Positions 22,440 through 34,280 of a DNA stretch of 64,000 nt are shown piece after piece. Location: positions 55,505,250 through 55,569,249 of the forward strand of contig CM049318.1 in NCBI GenBank assembly GCA_026874595.1. Direction: 5' to 3'. Numbering within the stretch: the stretch's first letter is position 1; the number at the start of each line of letters is the position of its first letter. Below the pieces are notes generated by a model. The model saw only the letters and a program-made list of their open reading frames with translations, ran no database searches and was not told where the DNA came from. The DNA is from Sipunculus nudus. Taxonomy: Eukaryota > Annelida > Sipuncula > Golfingiida > Sipunculidae. A program made the translations under genes and the position numbers.

Positions 22440-22940
22440 CAGTGGAGTCCACACAATCGAAATCCGAGTGCAAGCCCGAGTCCAGGCGACTCGAGTCCAA
22501 GTCCACATCCGAGTCCATGAGGTTCGAGCCCAAGTCCACCTTCATAGAGTCCGAGACATTTGGAAAACGAGTCTACGTCCGAATCCAAGTCCAACACAAA
22601 TACAAGAAAGGAACAAAAACGGACATTTGCAGATTATCGTGTGCATTTTTAAGTTAGTTCACGCATGCTTTTCTATAATGGTAAATCACATCTATTGCTC
22701 CCGATGTTGAGTAATGCTTGGTATGTAAAGTGTTATTATTTTGTAATATTCTGTTGGTATTTCGCACATGTTCATAAGTCTGTGATATGTGACAGAGTTA
22801 ATTGTTATTTATATGACTTCAGATGGACTCGGCCTTACCTCTAAGAATGAGTGCGAGTCCGAGTCCTTGGACCCTCGAGTCCATGTCCGAATCCCTAAAA
22901 AAGTGGACTCGTGTCCAAGTCCGGACTCGATTCTTACATC
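22440..22940. repeat. Degenerate GAGTCC hexamer repeats in two blocks
   Basis: Variants of GAGTCC(A/G) and its complement are dense at about 22445-22590 and again at 22847-22935, separated by about 250 bp of ordinary AT-rich sequence. Frames through the blocks give Glu/Ser/Lys- or Asp/Leu/Gly-repeat peptides on either strand, typical of simple repeat translation. Confidence 0.7.
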
Positions 22941-22941
22941 G

Positions 22942-23180
22942 CTGATTGTCAGAATATAGTATGAAACAACTGTGTTGCCTTGGAAAGGTCGAAACTGGAG
23001 TAGTCATGAGTGCTTGTTTCAGCTGACCAAACGACGACTGATACTCTTGTGTCCATGCTAAGGGTAGTATTTTGGCTGTCAAGTTATCTGATGGTTATAG
23101 AATGTCACTGACGAACTCACGTACATCATGAACACAAGTCGGGGTTGGCCACGATTTAACAGCCTCAGTATTTCCGGATC
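22942..23180 (-). pseudogene. Gypsy pol fragment (RT end to RNase H start), broken
   Basis: On the minus strand the frame reads a gypsy-type segment with '..EAVKSWPTPTCVHDVREFV', which is the RT-connection region, then an internal gap and one stop, then 'WTQEYQSSFGQLKQALMTTPV' and 'CFILYSD', which is the start of RNase H. The RT fingers and palm, the rest of RNase H and integrase are missing. It stops abruptly against the hexamer repeats. It is a decayed relic unrelated to the young element, since the residues differ. Confidence 0.75.
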
Positions 23181-23189
23181 ATTACATAT

Positions 23190-23950
23190 GTCTTCCCTCT
23201 TACATCCTAACCTTAATATGTCCCTTTCTTCTGGGACAGACGATATTAAATTGTATTCATTTTTAGCTTTAATTGTTTAAGGGTATTCTCCGACCGTGAC
23301 AGCTTGTAGACGTTCTCATACGGATAAAATACAATAACACAGACATTTAGTTTTACATTTACAAAATAGCCGGAAGGTCTGCCAGAATTTAGAATTATTA
23401 TACATTTAACAATAATAATATATAACCAGTTAAAGATAATCGAAAATTTGAATGTCCCCGCATCCAATTCTGGTTCGCAAAGGTAAACATCACCACTGAC
23501 CAGGTCTTTAAGAAAAACATACGGATGTATCAATTTCTTGCCACGAGCACAGCGTCAGAAAATAAATGAAAAAAATGTCTTATTATCATGCATGTCTTAT
23601 TGAGTAAGCATCCCTGTGAAAATCTATATTTCATTTTAACTTTTATAATAAAAAATAATTCCTCATCCATTAAATACATCCGCCAACACCGGTTACCGAG
23701 TTTATATATATCAGCTAGTTTTTCATATGCCAAAACATGATTCATGCTCCAAATCCATGGTATACCTTTTACTTAAGATATGGAGATTTGCGGACTACTC
23801 AACTTTGCAGGTGCTCAAGTTCATCCATTTCCTTTTATGCAGAGACCATAGCTATTAGCCTAAGGGCCATAGGGTGGGGTCTTCACCCTAGGCCCGCTAC
23901 CCAGGCAGTGACCATATCCCACCCCCAAAGTCTGACCCATTGTCACCACA
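23190..23950. other. No recognisable gene
   Basis: Short frames on the minus strand (95 codons or fewer) lack recognisable motifs. No repeat homology was seen within the window. Confidence 0.5.
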
Positions 23951-23954
23951 ACGC

Positions 23955-24625
23955 TGTGACTTAATTATTGTATTACATGTTTAAGTAAGGAGTATAACCA
24001 GATGATTGTATTTAAAATTTATTGTAACTTTGAGTATCATGTTTAGATGTTAGCGTGAGAACTTAAGTTGGAGAGCATACGTGCCTCGTTTAATGTTAAT
24101 TTCAGTACAGTTTTGTTCCGTGAGAGCCGTCTCTGTTTAGACGATCTCTATGGTAACGTTGTTTATTGTGGAGACCAAAGGTTGAACACCTGCTCAGTTT
24201 CTTTTTCTCAGGGTTTATTCTCTGGAGGCGTGTCCATCTTAATATTCATGTATTTATTGACAGTCGGCATAATCGAATGTAGCAATTGGCCAGAAGACGG
24301 TCGGAATTTGTGACGTCAGCATGTATAAGCCGTGATTCAGAAGAAATTCGGTACAATTGCCTGTTCAGCGCATCCGTTAGATGGAGTCTGACAATGTCTG
24401 CAGTCTAGAGGAAAGTCTGATCTCATCAGAGTCTTGACAGCTGAGAGATGATGTGTATAAGCGTAAATGGTCGGTGTTTGAGGAAGGCCACGCTGATAAC
24501 TCTGTAATAGACTTAGTGATTTTCTGTTTCTTATTGGACGTTTATGATCTTCAGTGTTTATATATATCGAGCGCCTCTTCCGAGGGAGAACGGGAGACAA
24601 AATTTAACGTGTAATCATATTATAT
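23955..24625 (+). repeat. Diverged LTR-like sequence, copy 1 (solo)
   Basis: The sequence is similar, in opposite orientation, to 33181-34279. Shared landmarks in order: ATAACCAGATGATTG, TAGATGTTAGCGT, GTTAATTTC.GT.CAG, TTGACAGTCGGCATAAT, TGACGTCAGC, GTGTTTGAGGAAGGCCA-type text and GAGCGCCTC. Relative to copy 2 it lacks about 300 bp in the 3' half and has an extra ~150 bp block near 24105-24240. No pol is attached on either side, so it is probably a solo LTR or fragment. The exact ends are uncertain. Confidence 0.6.
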
Positions 24626-24983
24626 CTAAACCTAAGATCGATATTTTGATGATTATCTTTACTTACAAAAATCATTTCATCATTTTTATTCAATATCTAT
24701 CGAGCGCCATATAATCATCCAGTTTCAGTCTAACATCATTGCAAATGTTAAGAAAATTATAAAATTTTCACCAAGTGTTCCCCTTGAAAAAGCGATCGCT
24801 GGACTTATTTTCCCTTTAAAATTTCTACGCACGTGAGGGTTTGAAAGCACTCTCTTCGCAGCTGTCATACTTCTACAACGCAGGCTAATATTAGTCATCT
24901 TATGCCACTGCATTGGGTAAATCTTATCGGAAAAACGAGTATTCTCGTAATTGTCCACATATTTTAATTAAAATATATACTCT

Positions 24984-24985
<2 letters not shown>

Positions 24986-25057
<72 letters not shown>
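24986..25057. repeat. (AT)n microsatellite
   Basis: About 36 AT dinucleotides. Similar tracts occur at 28277-28325, 28530-28605, 29643-29714, 37195-37240 (followed by AG repeats), 50982-51036, 53480-53515 and 54919-54960. Confidence 0.95.
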
Positions 25058-25062
<5 letters not shown>

Positions 25063-26560
25063 GCCTAATTTTACAGTGTTTATTTCAAGGCCCCATCAAG
25101 ACTGCCCCGGATCTGTCTTGGGTTACCATAGCAATCGAATGTTTATCAAGATTGTTCTCAAAACGTTCTTGGGTATTGAAAGCCGACTTGACTCAAGACT
25201 AGGTCTTAAAGTCCGGTCCTTAACTCTAGACTGTCTTGAGATGTATATTGAAACCCACTCCAAATACACATGGACTGTGTGTACATCAACGCAAGCCATA
25301 ATTTGCATATTAACATTTAAGAGACTGACTAAACTGTCGCTGTTATGGTTTCTTTTTAATCATTGACCGGGCATACCTAGGTCTAGACACAATATGCGAC
25401 CAGTTATCATGGCTAGTTCTTGAGATCTCGAAAAAATAGAATTTTCGTCAATGGCGGTCCTAATTTGCATATAACAAAATCTGCCCAAGGTCGTTGTGGG
25501 GACAACCGGACTCAAAAGTATCAGTGGACCCCTAACGTCATAAATCCATAAAAAAACTTGTACTTTAGACAATTCATAGGTAGCCCTTACTGGTATCTGG
25601 ACTACATGTGCCATTTCAAAGTATACGACAGGTGTATTGGAGAAAGTTAGTCTATGTATCGGTGCAACGATTTCACATAACCCCTCTCCTGTTTAACCCC
25701 CCCCCCGTAACTTGAAACTGATTTCAGATTACCCCTTATGATAAAAGATTGCCCCTTTAAAACATTTGTTTCTTTATGTTTATTTACATAATATTCATAT
25801 GACTTAGTTTTTATTTTCAAATGTAATTTGAATCTTTGTATATCTTCTGTTTACAAGTAATTTGTCATGCGCATTGGCGAAGTGTGAGGGTAAATAAAAA
25901 TATAATTTACCATATAGTTAAAATTATGCGAAAACTTTTATTTTTCACATATTGATTCCATCTTTTAAATCTTATACTTTTCACGTGGTTTATTGGAATA
26001 CTATTCCATGAAATAAAAGCATTATAATTTGACATTTCATTAAATCAGCAAAGAGGTTATCTAAACAGTTTCGGGTAACTTAAAAGTAGGTTACACCCGA
26101 CGGCATTCTTTTTTAGGGGGGGGGGGGCTGAAATTTTTACATCGGGATGGTTTTGCTAGAAAACTTTGGTACTCAGTCAACATGAACAATAAAAAGTAGC
26201 CTGTGACGATAAACATTATTTCAAATGTATAGGAACCTTTGAAGTAGTTGAGTAACAAGTTACAACAATGGGAAACTGGTTGATAGTCAGGTATGCTTCA
26301 TTATATTTGAGTCTGATGGAATGCTTCATTACACAAATATACAAAATTAATTGAAAAGTAATTGTTACAACAACACATGCCATATTAGATCTATCTGCGA
26401 GTAAGTCCAGTCGTGGTCAGTCAACTGTTCTCCGACGAATAATGACTTTAATAGTCCAAATAATAATAGAAGTCGTTTTTTAAAGGCAATAATAAGAATC
26501 AACAAAATGCAATAAAAGTTATTCACATATGATATGAACATAGAGGCAAAAAAAAAAACA
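25058..26560. other. No recognisable gene
   Basis: Only short frames and homopolymer runs (C run near 25700, G run near 26117). At 25100-25260 there are several GTCTTG/CAAGAC variants, possibly a degenerate short-repeat element, but I cannot delimit it. Confidence 0.45.
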
Positions 26561-26685
26561 GTCTTTCTTTAAGATTTGTGTCCCACAACTGGGTCTCGGA
26601 CTGCAACAGGACAGCCTTGCCTGGTCCCCCTCTGGGCGGACACCCCGCTATACACAACTGATAAAGGGGTATTACTGTATGCGAA

Positions 26686-26689
<4 letters not shown>

Positions 26690-26717
<28 letters not shown>

Positions 26718-26815
26718 AATGTATATATATAAATATATATATATTTTTAGAGAGAGAATATATATATAATATATATATATACATATGTGTTATATATATA
26801 TATATACATCAGTAA
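26690..26815. repeat. TATATG/TA simple repeat tract
   Basis: Hexamer-like (ATGTAT)n grading into (AT)n. The short frames across it on both strands are low-complexity translation. Confidence 0.9.
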
Positions 26816-28274
26816 AAACTCACATATAATCGATTATTAATTGATAAGTGTATGTACCGGTTATATCCGGTATATAACGTAACATGGCTGAGGGTAGAGC
26901 ACCAGGATTATGCCTGTGATGTTGTAAACAGTATGGGTGCATCTGGCTCTGTCACCAGGTGGATAAAGCTTTACATAACTGCAAAGACTGAGGTGTGCTA
27001 ATCATGGATGAGCAAATGGGCACTGGCTAGTTTAGAGCAAAGCAGAATGAGATAAGGAGCATGCCATGCGGCATTTGATATCTATTCTTGTGTACACAAC
27101 CATGATGTAGAGCTGACTCCCTCTGTACAGTTCCATACCCTTCCCTTTTAGCTAATTATCTGATCATCGCTGGACAGGATTAAGCCCTTTGTCAAATTAA
27201 AGGTGTGAACTAAGGTGAGCAAGTACTTACTGTCGTCTATAGCTATTGCAGCTAGTGATGAGTAGTGTAACTCTAAGCATTCAAACTTAATAGAAATTGA
27301 TTGTTTTATGCTTAAGTTTTATTTTATGTTTCCGTATAGCAGTATATGCACCGTAAATATGTTTAAACTGCAATCATGTTGTTAGCTAAATATTTGAATA
27401 TTTTGAATTTATAATTACTCTAAATATTTTAAGGAGACACAATGGCAATATTTGATTAGTGTGTCCCAGTTACTCCAGTGACATTACCAGTGATATGGCT
27501 GTAAATATTTGTATTTTGGTAAGTGGTAATTCTTTAAAATAAAAAAAATGCATGGTAATTCTTTGACACTTGTCCTTACCTGTGAAAAAACTGGAAAATG
27601 TCCTACCATCAACTATACATGCAACGCTATCTAATCAAAGGGTCATTCATTATTAATATCTGAAAATAAATTATATTTTTTTAGTTAACTATCTTTTTTA
27701 TTTCCGGGTTGAATGCAGGCTGACTTTTGGTGAAAATGCGGGATGGGGCGGGGCGGGGCTGGTGCGGACTAAAAGCTAAATATGCGGGGCGGGGGCGGTT
27801 CGATTTTTTCTTTATAGGTGCGAGGCGGTGCGGGTCTATGTTAAGGTGACATCTGCTACATTGAATTATACTAAGAATAACCGGGTGAATTGACCGGGTT
27901 GTTGTTTGATTCGATTCGGCTCGTCAATTTAAAGTTTACTGTTTTTCCTATATCTCTGACAGCTCTAGAATATTTATCTGGATAATATGGCTTCATTGTA
28001 TGAGCATACCTCATCGTTTGTAATCGATTATTTAAAAAAAAGGAACGAATTAAATATTAAAGAAAACAATCAATCATCAACGGTGTAATGGATTAATTGA
28101 AAAACCTAATATATATGTGTGTGTGTGTGTGTGTTTGTAAAATGCCGTTCTCAAATCACGGTGCAATAGGTCTGCGTTCTTGCAGATGTTTACACAGAAG
28201 GTGGGATGGAAAGCTTATATATTAGTATATATATATATATATAAAGCTTATATATCAAGTTACTTGACGGTTCA

Positions 28275-28275
<1 letters not shown>
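26816..28275. other. No recognisable gene; G-rich patch near 27745-27830
   Basis: No frame of interest. At 27745-27830 there are repeated GCGGGGCGGG-type G runs inside otherwise AT-rich DNA. A (GT)n tract lies near 28115. Confidence 0.5.
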
Positions 28276-28327
<52 letters not shown>

Positions 28328-28523
28328 CATTTCTGAAAGGACTTGGTTTTCATTCCAGGATCCTAGTGCTCGATACATAAAAGTAGAGCTGCTAGAAGTC
28401 AATAAATACATCAATGTATTACTGTCAAAACCCGCAAGTTACGTGCACACTGCATGGCAATTACACGATGATGATTGCAGGCAGATGTTCTGTCAAATGC
28501 AGGTGCGTAGCCCGAGGGGGGTA

Positions 28524-28609
<86 letters not shown>

Positions 28610-28633
28610 ATCAAATTGCATTTGCTTTATATT

Positions 28634-29501
28634 ACCACTGGCGAATTCAGTTGGGGGCGTCCCCTTTGAGCTGCAACATCTCTCATTTGATCGATATCTT
28701 TTCCAAAATTTCCAAGTATTTTTTTAAAATTTCTTTTTAATTTAATTAAACTAAATAGCAGTTCTATTTTATTTTAGTTATCCACAAATTATAACTTTCA
28801 AATTAATTATTTGAGGATATTTATGAAGAGCTGAAGAATAATTTAAAAACCCCATTCTCTGGTTGGAGTCGACCGTAAAACAATATCACGGCTCCTCTGC
28901 TGATACCGGTATTCGAACTATAAGTAATCGAACTCCCGATCTATACTGTTTCGGGTCTAGTGTTCTGTCGAAACCAAGGACATTGGTAAAGTTCAACATA
29001 AGACTACAACATATTTATTTTTTTCCCCAAGCATTACATTTAAAAGATAATATTTTGCAAATCATAAACCACTGGCGAATTCAGTTGGGGGCGTCCCCTT
29101 TGAGCTGCAACATCTCTCATTTGATCGATATCTTTTCCAAAATTTCCAAGTATTTTTTTAAAATTTCTTTTTAATTTAATTAAACTAAATAGCAGTTCTA
29201 TTTTATTTTAGTTATCCACAAATTATAACTTTCAAATTAATTATTTGAGGATATTTATGAAGAGCTGAAGAATAATTTAAAAACCCCATTCTCTGGTTGG
29301 AGTCGACCGTAAAACAATATCACGGCTCCTCTGCTGATACCGGTATTCGAACTATAAGTAATCGAACTCCCGATCTATACTGTTTCGGGTCTAGTGTTCT
29401 GTCGAAACCAAGGACATTGGTAAAGTTCAACATAAGACTACAACATATTTATTTTTTTCCCCAAGCATTACATTTAAAAGATAATATTTTGCAAATCATA
29501 A
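28634..29501. repeat. 434-bp perfect tandem duplication
   Basis: Copies 28634-29067 and 29068-29501 show no difference I could find. The frames starting at 28863 and 29297 are the same 434-bp-offset translation and are not genes. Inside is a stretch with TTCGAACT and AATCGAACTCCCGAT, vaguely tRNA/SINE-like. It may be a very recent duplication or an assembly artefact. Confidence 0.9.
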
Positions 29502-29640
29502 ACCTAGATGCGCCTTTTCGCCATTGACATTACATATTCAAAATAACGAAATTTTATATCCAAAGTTTGAAGAAAAATATATATTAAATATTGAACCCCT
29601 CTACAGTTAGACCAGATTAAAACGTAAAGGTTACATGACA

Positions 29641-29716
<76 letters not shown>

Positions 29717-29893
29717 CTGAAAGGACTTGGTTTTATTCCATGATCAGATTTTTCTATTAATTATATATATATATATATATAAATATTATATTTGATATCT
29801 ATTTAAAATATATATATTTATCCTATATTAGCGCTCCCCCCCCCCCAACACATACAAACGTCAGTTTTCAAATTTCTGGATCCGCCACTGATA
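28636..29893. mobile_element. Possible hAT-like non-autonomous element
   Basis: The left edge reads CACTGGCGAATTCAGTTGGG; the right edge, on the opposite strand, reads CAGTGGCGGATCCAG. Both resemble the CAGTGGCGGATCC-type ends known from hAT family transposons. The interior has no transposase frame but includes an apparently perfect 434-bp tandem duplication and (AT)n tracts. The left end has several mismatches, so the pairing is tentative. Confidence 0.4.
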
Positions 29894-30364
29894 ACAGCCC
29901 CCTCCCGCGTTCCTGGCTTCATCAATGTAATGAAGCTGTGTTTTCTGTCCAAAAACGGGATCTTATATTAACATGAATAATACATAAATATTGAGTGCAG
30001 TGTCCGTTACCTTGTTGTACCCGAGTTTAATCACCGCATGGCGTGCGGGGATACCGGGGTTTCGGGACAGAATTGCCAACGCTGGAACAATGACGTGTAT
30101 AGTTAATAAAAGTGATTCAGTTCAGTCTGTCAGTACTTGTTTGAGAGGCAGCACCTGTGCATCAACAGAACTTGGTGAGTTTTCCATTCCTTAGTCATAT
30201 CGGTCTCTTTTGTTTGCAGTTTTGCTTGACATGCTTCTTTTATAATCTACAACCAACCGACGTTTACAGGGATAATAGTACAAATCACCATTTGCGAGTG
30301 GACTGATTTTTGTTTTTAATTTTACCATAATACTTATGGTGTTTGAATATGACTGGTTTGTAGA

Positions 30365-30410
<46 letters not shown>

Positions 30411-31138
30411 TTGAGAGAGAGAGGGTGTGTGTGTGTGTGGGGGGGGGGGGCCGTGAGGATGGCGTGTGTGTGTGTGATTTGAAAAACACAAACCGGAAAA
30501 GTGAGTAATGTAATTTTTAAATACCGAGCAGACAAACGCACAGCACAGCTATTTCTTTCTTTTTACGGACTGGACCTTTAATCACCTGTTGATCAGTTTG
30601 ACCTGAAGACCAGTTTAGTTTCATCCCAAAAACGAAAGATGGCGCAAACAAATCTTCTTTTTTATGTTTGCGTTGCAGCCCCTATGGTGGCCCTACGAGT
30701 TTGCCCCGTAAAGTTTGGTCAGATCTGACAAAAGTGATTCAGATCACGATATTCGGTGTTCAGCGTTAGGACATGCGGCAACCTATGCATATTAGACATA
30801 ATACAGTTGTGTTGAATGGGATCATAAATTGTCACTAATTGTTCAGAATGTATGCAAATATTGACACTTACTCTCCAGAAAATCAGATAATTGTTCCCTT
30901 CATCTTCATTAGCTAATTCTTTACAGCCTGGTAAGGCATGCCAGAAAGGCTTACGAGGGTCTATTCTTGGGCGATGTATGAATATATGAATATGTGAATA
31001 TATGATTATATGAATATATTGTGTTCAGTTTTTATCAACATCATAAACATACATTCAACCGGTCTCTATTAATTTTCAGGGACGCCACAAATGACTGGCT
31101 GGACTGCATGTACCTAGAGCATTTAACGATTTGCAATT
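29894..31138. other. Upstream region of the GT92 gene, no gene seen
   Basis: Contains AT/GT microsatellites (30363-30450) and no credible long frame. A GGTGAGT donor-like site at 30173 and a TTTTCAG acceptor-like site ending at 31079 could bound a 5'-UTR intron of the gene at 31178; this is untested. Confidence 0.4.
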
Positions 31139-31177
31139 TTGGAAATTCGTATTGCTTCATTGAACCAGTTCAGAAAG

Positions 31178-32437
31178 ATGAGAAGTATTCGTGCTTTACA
31201 TTTGGTTGTGATAACCCTGGTGCTAGCTGGATTTCTGGTCATAATCAAACAAATATTACCTTTTTTAAAAATCCCGATGTTTCAAGCCAACAACAAAAAC
31301 GGACAGGAATATTTGATTCATGTTCAGTCAGGTCACGTGATATTTGTTCACGCCAATACATCTTTCATTGACCTCCGTGATGAAACAAAAACTATCCTAC
31401 GAATGTTTGTATACCTGGCAACTGAGAACCATGAGTTACCATCATTTAAATGTATTCTAAAAAGAAACGGAGTTTCATCCAGCATTTCCGGTTCCGGATA
31501 TATAGTCAGTATCAGTAGTGAATATATCATCAAATCCAATCGTACCGCCCAATTTGTTTGTGAGCTACCATTCGACGCCAGATACAAACAGAACAAAGTT
31601 AGGTTGATAAGTTCATCTGGCGAAAAAGGCAAAGTTAAGAAAGTCGGTGCGAAGATTAAAGCAGGGATTAAACGCACTGGGTTTGCAATATGTTTGAACA
31701 CGTTGTATAATTGTTCATCGCCGTATGAAATAGCTGAATGGATTGAAATGCAACGTTTACTTGGCGTCACTAAAGTGTTTATATATGGTATGTACGGTAT
31801 AGCCCCGGATGTTGTCCGGGTGCTGAATCATTACATCAAAATCGGTGTTTTGGAGATCTTGTACTGGAATTTTACTTGGCGCAAAAGCATGTGGGTGAAT
31901 GGACTGGACACAGTTTTAAACCATTGTTTGTACAGTCTTATGGATAAATATGAATATATAGGTGTATACGATTGGGATGAATTTGTAATTCCTGGAGTCA
32001 AAAAGAATGGTGACGAATTCGTGAAATTATATCCAGATTTTATGTCCAGGCTAAAGTCGAAAGCAGGACCGTCGAAATCTGGGTATATGTTCGCTAGAAA
32101 AATGTTCTGTTCGAAAGTGAAAAATGGAAAGGCACTCGAATACAAGTCTTTGAGAGTAATTAATACATACAGTGTCATCGATCATTATCAACCTCAAATG
32201 AAAACAATAATAAAATCCGAAGACGTGACTGTTCTGGCCGCGCATAATCCACGGGAATACCAACCAGGCAAAAGAGGGGTTTATATACATGAAAATATAG
32301 GCATTATTCATCACTACAGGCAATTTACGGAAACCTGTAAAGCTGAGGACAGATCAGCACTTGTATACGCCGATGTGATACAAAAAGCCGTCCGAGACGC
32401 ATTCAAGAGGGCTAATGTGGCTAACGCGCGCCTGTGA
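31178..32437 (+). CDS. GT92 (DUF23) family glycosyltransferase, galactosyltransferase-like
   Basis: Intronless and intact: 419 residues from the preferred ATG at 31178, or 432 from an in-frame ATG at 31139. The later start gives a short basic N-terminus followed at once by a hydrophobic anchor (RALHLVVITLVLAGFLVII), a type II Golgi signal-anchor. Family marks, numbered from the 31139 start: 'EWIEMQRLLGVTKVFIYG' at about 200-217, the donor and metal-binding D-W-D motif in 'GVYDWDEFVIP' at 275-285 (D278, D280), and I-H-H-Y-R at 390-394 near the C-terminus. Known GT92 members such as nematode GALT-1 and plant GALS add beta-1,4-galactose to glycans. Acceptor specificity cannot be read here. Ends TGA at 32435-32437. 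Confidence 0.92.
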   Translation: MRSIRALHLVVITLVLAGFLVIIKQILPFLKIPMFQANNKNGQEYLIHVQSGHVIFVHANTSFIDLRDETKTILRMFVYLATENHELPSFKCILKRNGVSSSISGSGYIVSISSEYIIKSNRTAQFVCELPFDARYKQNKVRLISSSGEKGKVKKVGAKIKAGIKRTGFAICLNTLYNCSSPYEIAEWIEMQRLLGVTKVFIYGMYGIAPDVVRVLNHYIKIGVLEILYWNFTWRKSMWVNGLDTVLNHCLYSLMDKYEYIGVYDWDEFVIPGVKKNGDEFVKLYPDFMSRLKSKAGPSKSGYMFARKMFCSKVKNGKALEYKSLRVINTYSVIDHYQPQMKTIIKSEDVTVLAAHNPREYQPGKRGVYIHENIGIIHHYRQFTETCKAEDRSALVYADVIQKAVRDAFKRANVANARL

Positions 32438-33180
32438 CGTACACCGGACACCCGTCCCATGACGTTTTATCCCGTTTCGCTCTGCTGCTCTCCATCAACG
32501 TCTTAAGATTGACACTTATTTCATGTTAAAGCCTTGTAAGGTTCTAATTAGGAGACCCCTTTGGAATCATATTTATAAGTGACTTTTAGGTGGTGTAAAC
32601 ATAAAATAATTACCTGTTTGTTGTCTTTGGATGTTTTATGAAACTTACGAAAGGTTGTGGCACCAAAATAATGCTCAATAGTTCTGCATATCCATAATTT
32701 TACCAAGAGTCCTAACTTTTACATAGAAAAGAAGTCCCCATGATTTCATGTAGTGTCCCACAGTCCTTTGCAACTGGATTAAGACTGGGACCCGGTCTGA
32801 TCTTATCGCCGTTGGAGCTGAAAAAAAGCGGGCGTTATTGTTGGTCTGTGCAGGGTACCAGTCGATCAACGTCCGCTCAAAACAAGTTCGTGGTGTTTGT
32901 TACGTCTAAATCACGGCGGGCTTCCAATGATCTCTAGGAATAATGGTTATTAATATATAAAGGTAAGACCCATTTACTACTAAAGACACAAACTGAAGTA
33001 TGTTGATGTGTATATTAAGCAGTTTTAGAGTTATTACACAGTCTTATTGTGCCTGATGGTAATACAGTTGTGGATTCCGCAACAAATCGGAAAGGAGTAT
33101 ACATTAAAACGTCTTCCTTGTAGACGGACAGGATATTGGCATCCATACAGATAATTTGAATATAAATGATGAACTAAAGT
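32438..33180. other. No recognisable gene
   Basis: 3' flank of the GT92 gene. No canonical AATAAA is obvious close to the stop; ATAAAATAA occurs near 32602. No repeat homology was recognised. Confidence 0.5.
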
Positions 33181-34279
33181 TGTCACGGAGTGTCACACCG
33201 CTAAAGATGTGAAAAACCAGGTTCTTTTAAATGTCAAACTAACTGGCTGAACTTATACATACGAACACTCCAAAAAATGAATTAGACAAGAATTAACAAT
33301 AACAAATCAATATATTTAAGAAAGAAAACGCTTACATTTCTCTGGGGAGGCGCTCCATATGTACATGCACTGGTGATAATAAACGTCCGATGATAAACAC
33401 AGAAATAAGCATTGAGTCCTTTATCCACACTACACTGAGTAGTCCCTATGTTTACACTTCTCCTGATCACACGTGACACCGGAATGTTGAATCCCTTGGC
33501 TTACTGCTTGCTCCCGCTGTCTTCACAGTAGAGTCAGTCCACAGATATATGGAACTCCAACCATCAACAGTCCCTCTCACGAGTATAATCGTTTACCTCT
33601 CGAGTTAAAGTTCATGCAACACTCACAGACTATTCTTTCTGGGCGTAGAATCAATGTCTTTCATAGCTGATGCCTCCTAGAATCATCTAGTCTTAGGTAG
33701 CCGAATATGCTTCCACACAGTGATATCCAGTACCTCTACAGTTACGCTTTAAATAAAGTCCTCAGTCTTTTCCTGGAAGTGCTCACAACAGGTAATAAAT
33801 CGCTAGATTTAACAGTACGTCGGCAAAAATACGATACTCGCTCTAAATTCCATTACCGAGTAATCACTCTGGCCTTCCTCATACACCGACGCTGATAGAC
33901 ATCATTTCACAACTGTGTCTACTTTGACGCACGCAAACCTGCCCCTGGACTGCAGATATCGTCAGGCTGTACCGAACTGTCACGTCCTTTGGGCACCTGT
34001 AGCGAATTTTGTCTTCATCACGACATATATGCATGCCAGCTGACGTCACAAGTCCTGACCGTCCTCTGGCCACTCACGATTCCCTATTATGCCGACTGTC
34101 AATCAAAACATGAATTCTAAACTGCACCGAAATTAACACAAAACGGGACACGTGTGCCCTCTAAAGAAAGTTTTTTACGCTAACATCTAAATACGATACT
34201 CCATATTAATGTACAATATATTATTAAGACAATCATCTGGTTATTCTCCCTAGGAGAATATACAAAACAATAACTACCA
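33181..34279 (-). repeat. Diverged LTR-like sequence, copy 2
   Basis: About 1.1 kb, homologous in inverse orientation to 23955-24625. On the plus strand the left edge reads TGTCACGGAGTGTCAC, so on the minus strand the element would end ...GTGACA. The other edge (TGGTAGTTATTG on the minus strand) abuts broken integrase coding sequence. Boundaries are approximate. Confidence 0.55.
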
Positions 34280-34280
34280 T

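Noticed and set aside
22942-23180. Relic belonging to the young gypsy element
   Set aside because: Its residues differ from the corresponding RT/RNase H region of the young element, so it belongs to another lineage.
26569-26815. Small protein with Ile/Cys/Ile repeats
   Set aside because: Simple-sequence translation on both strands.
28411-28740. Tyr-Ile repeat frames
   Set aside because: Translation of an (AT)n microsatellite.
28863-29527. Two frames with identical N-termini that look like a gene pair
   Set aside because: They are the same sequence in the two copies of a 434-bp duplication; no start context, domain or codon signal.
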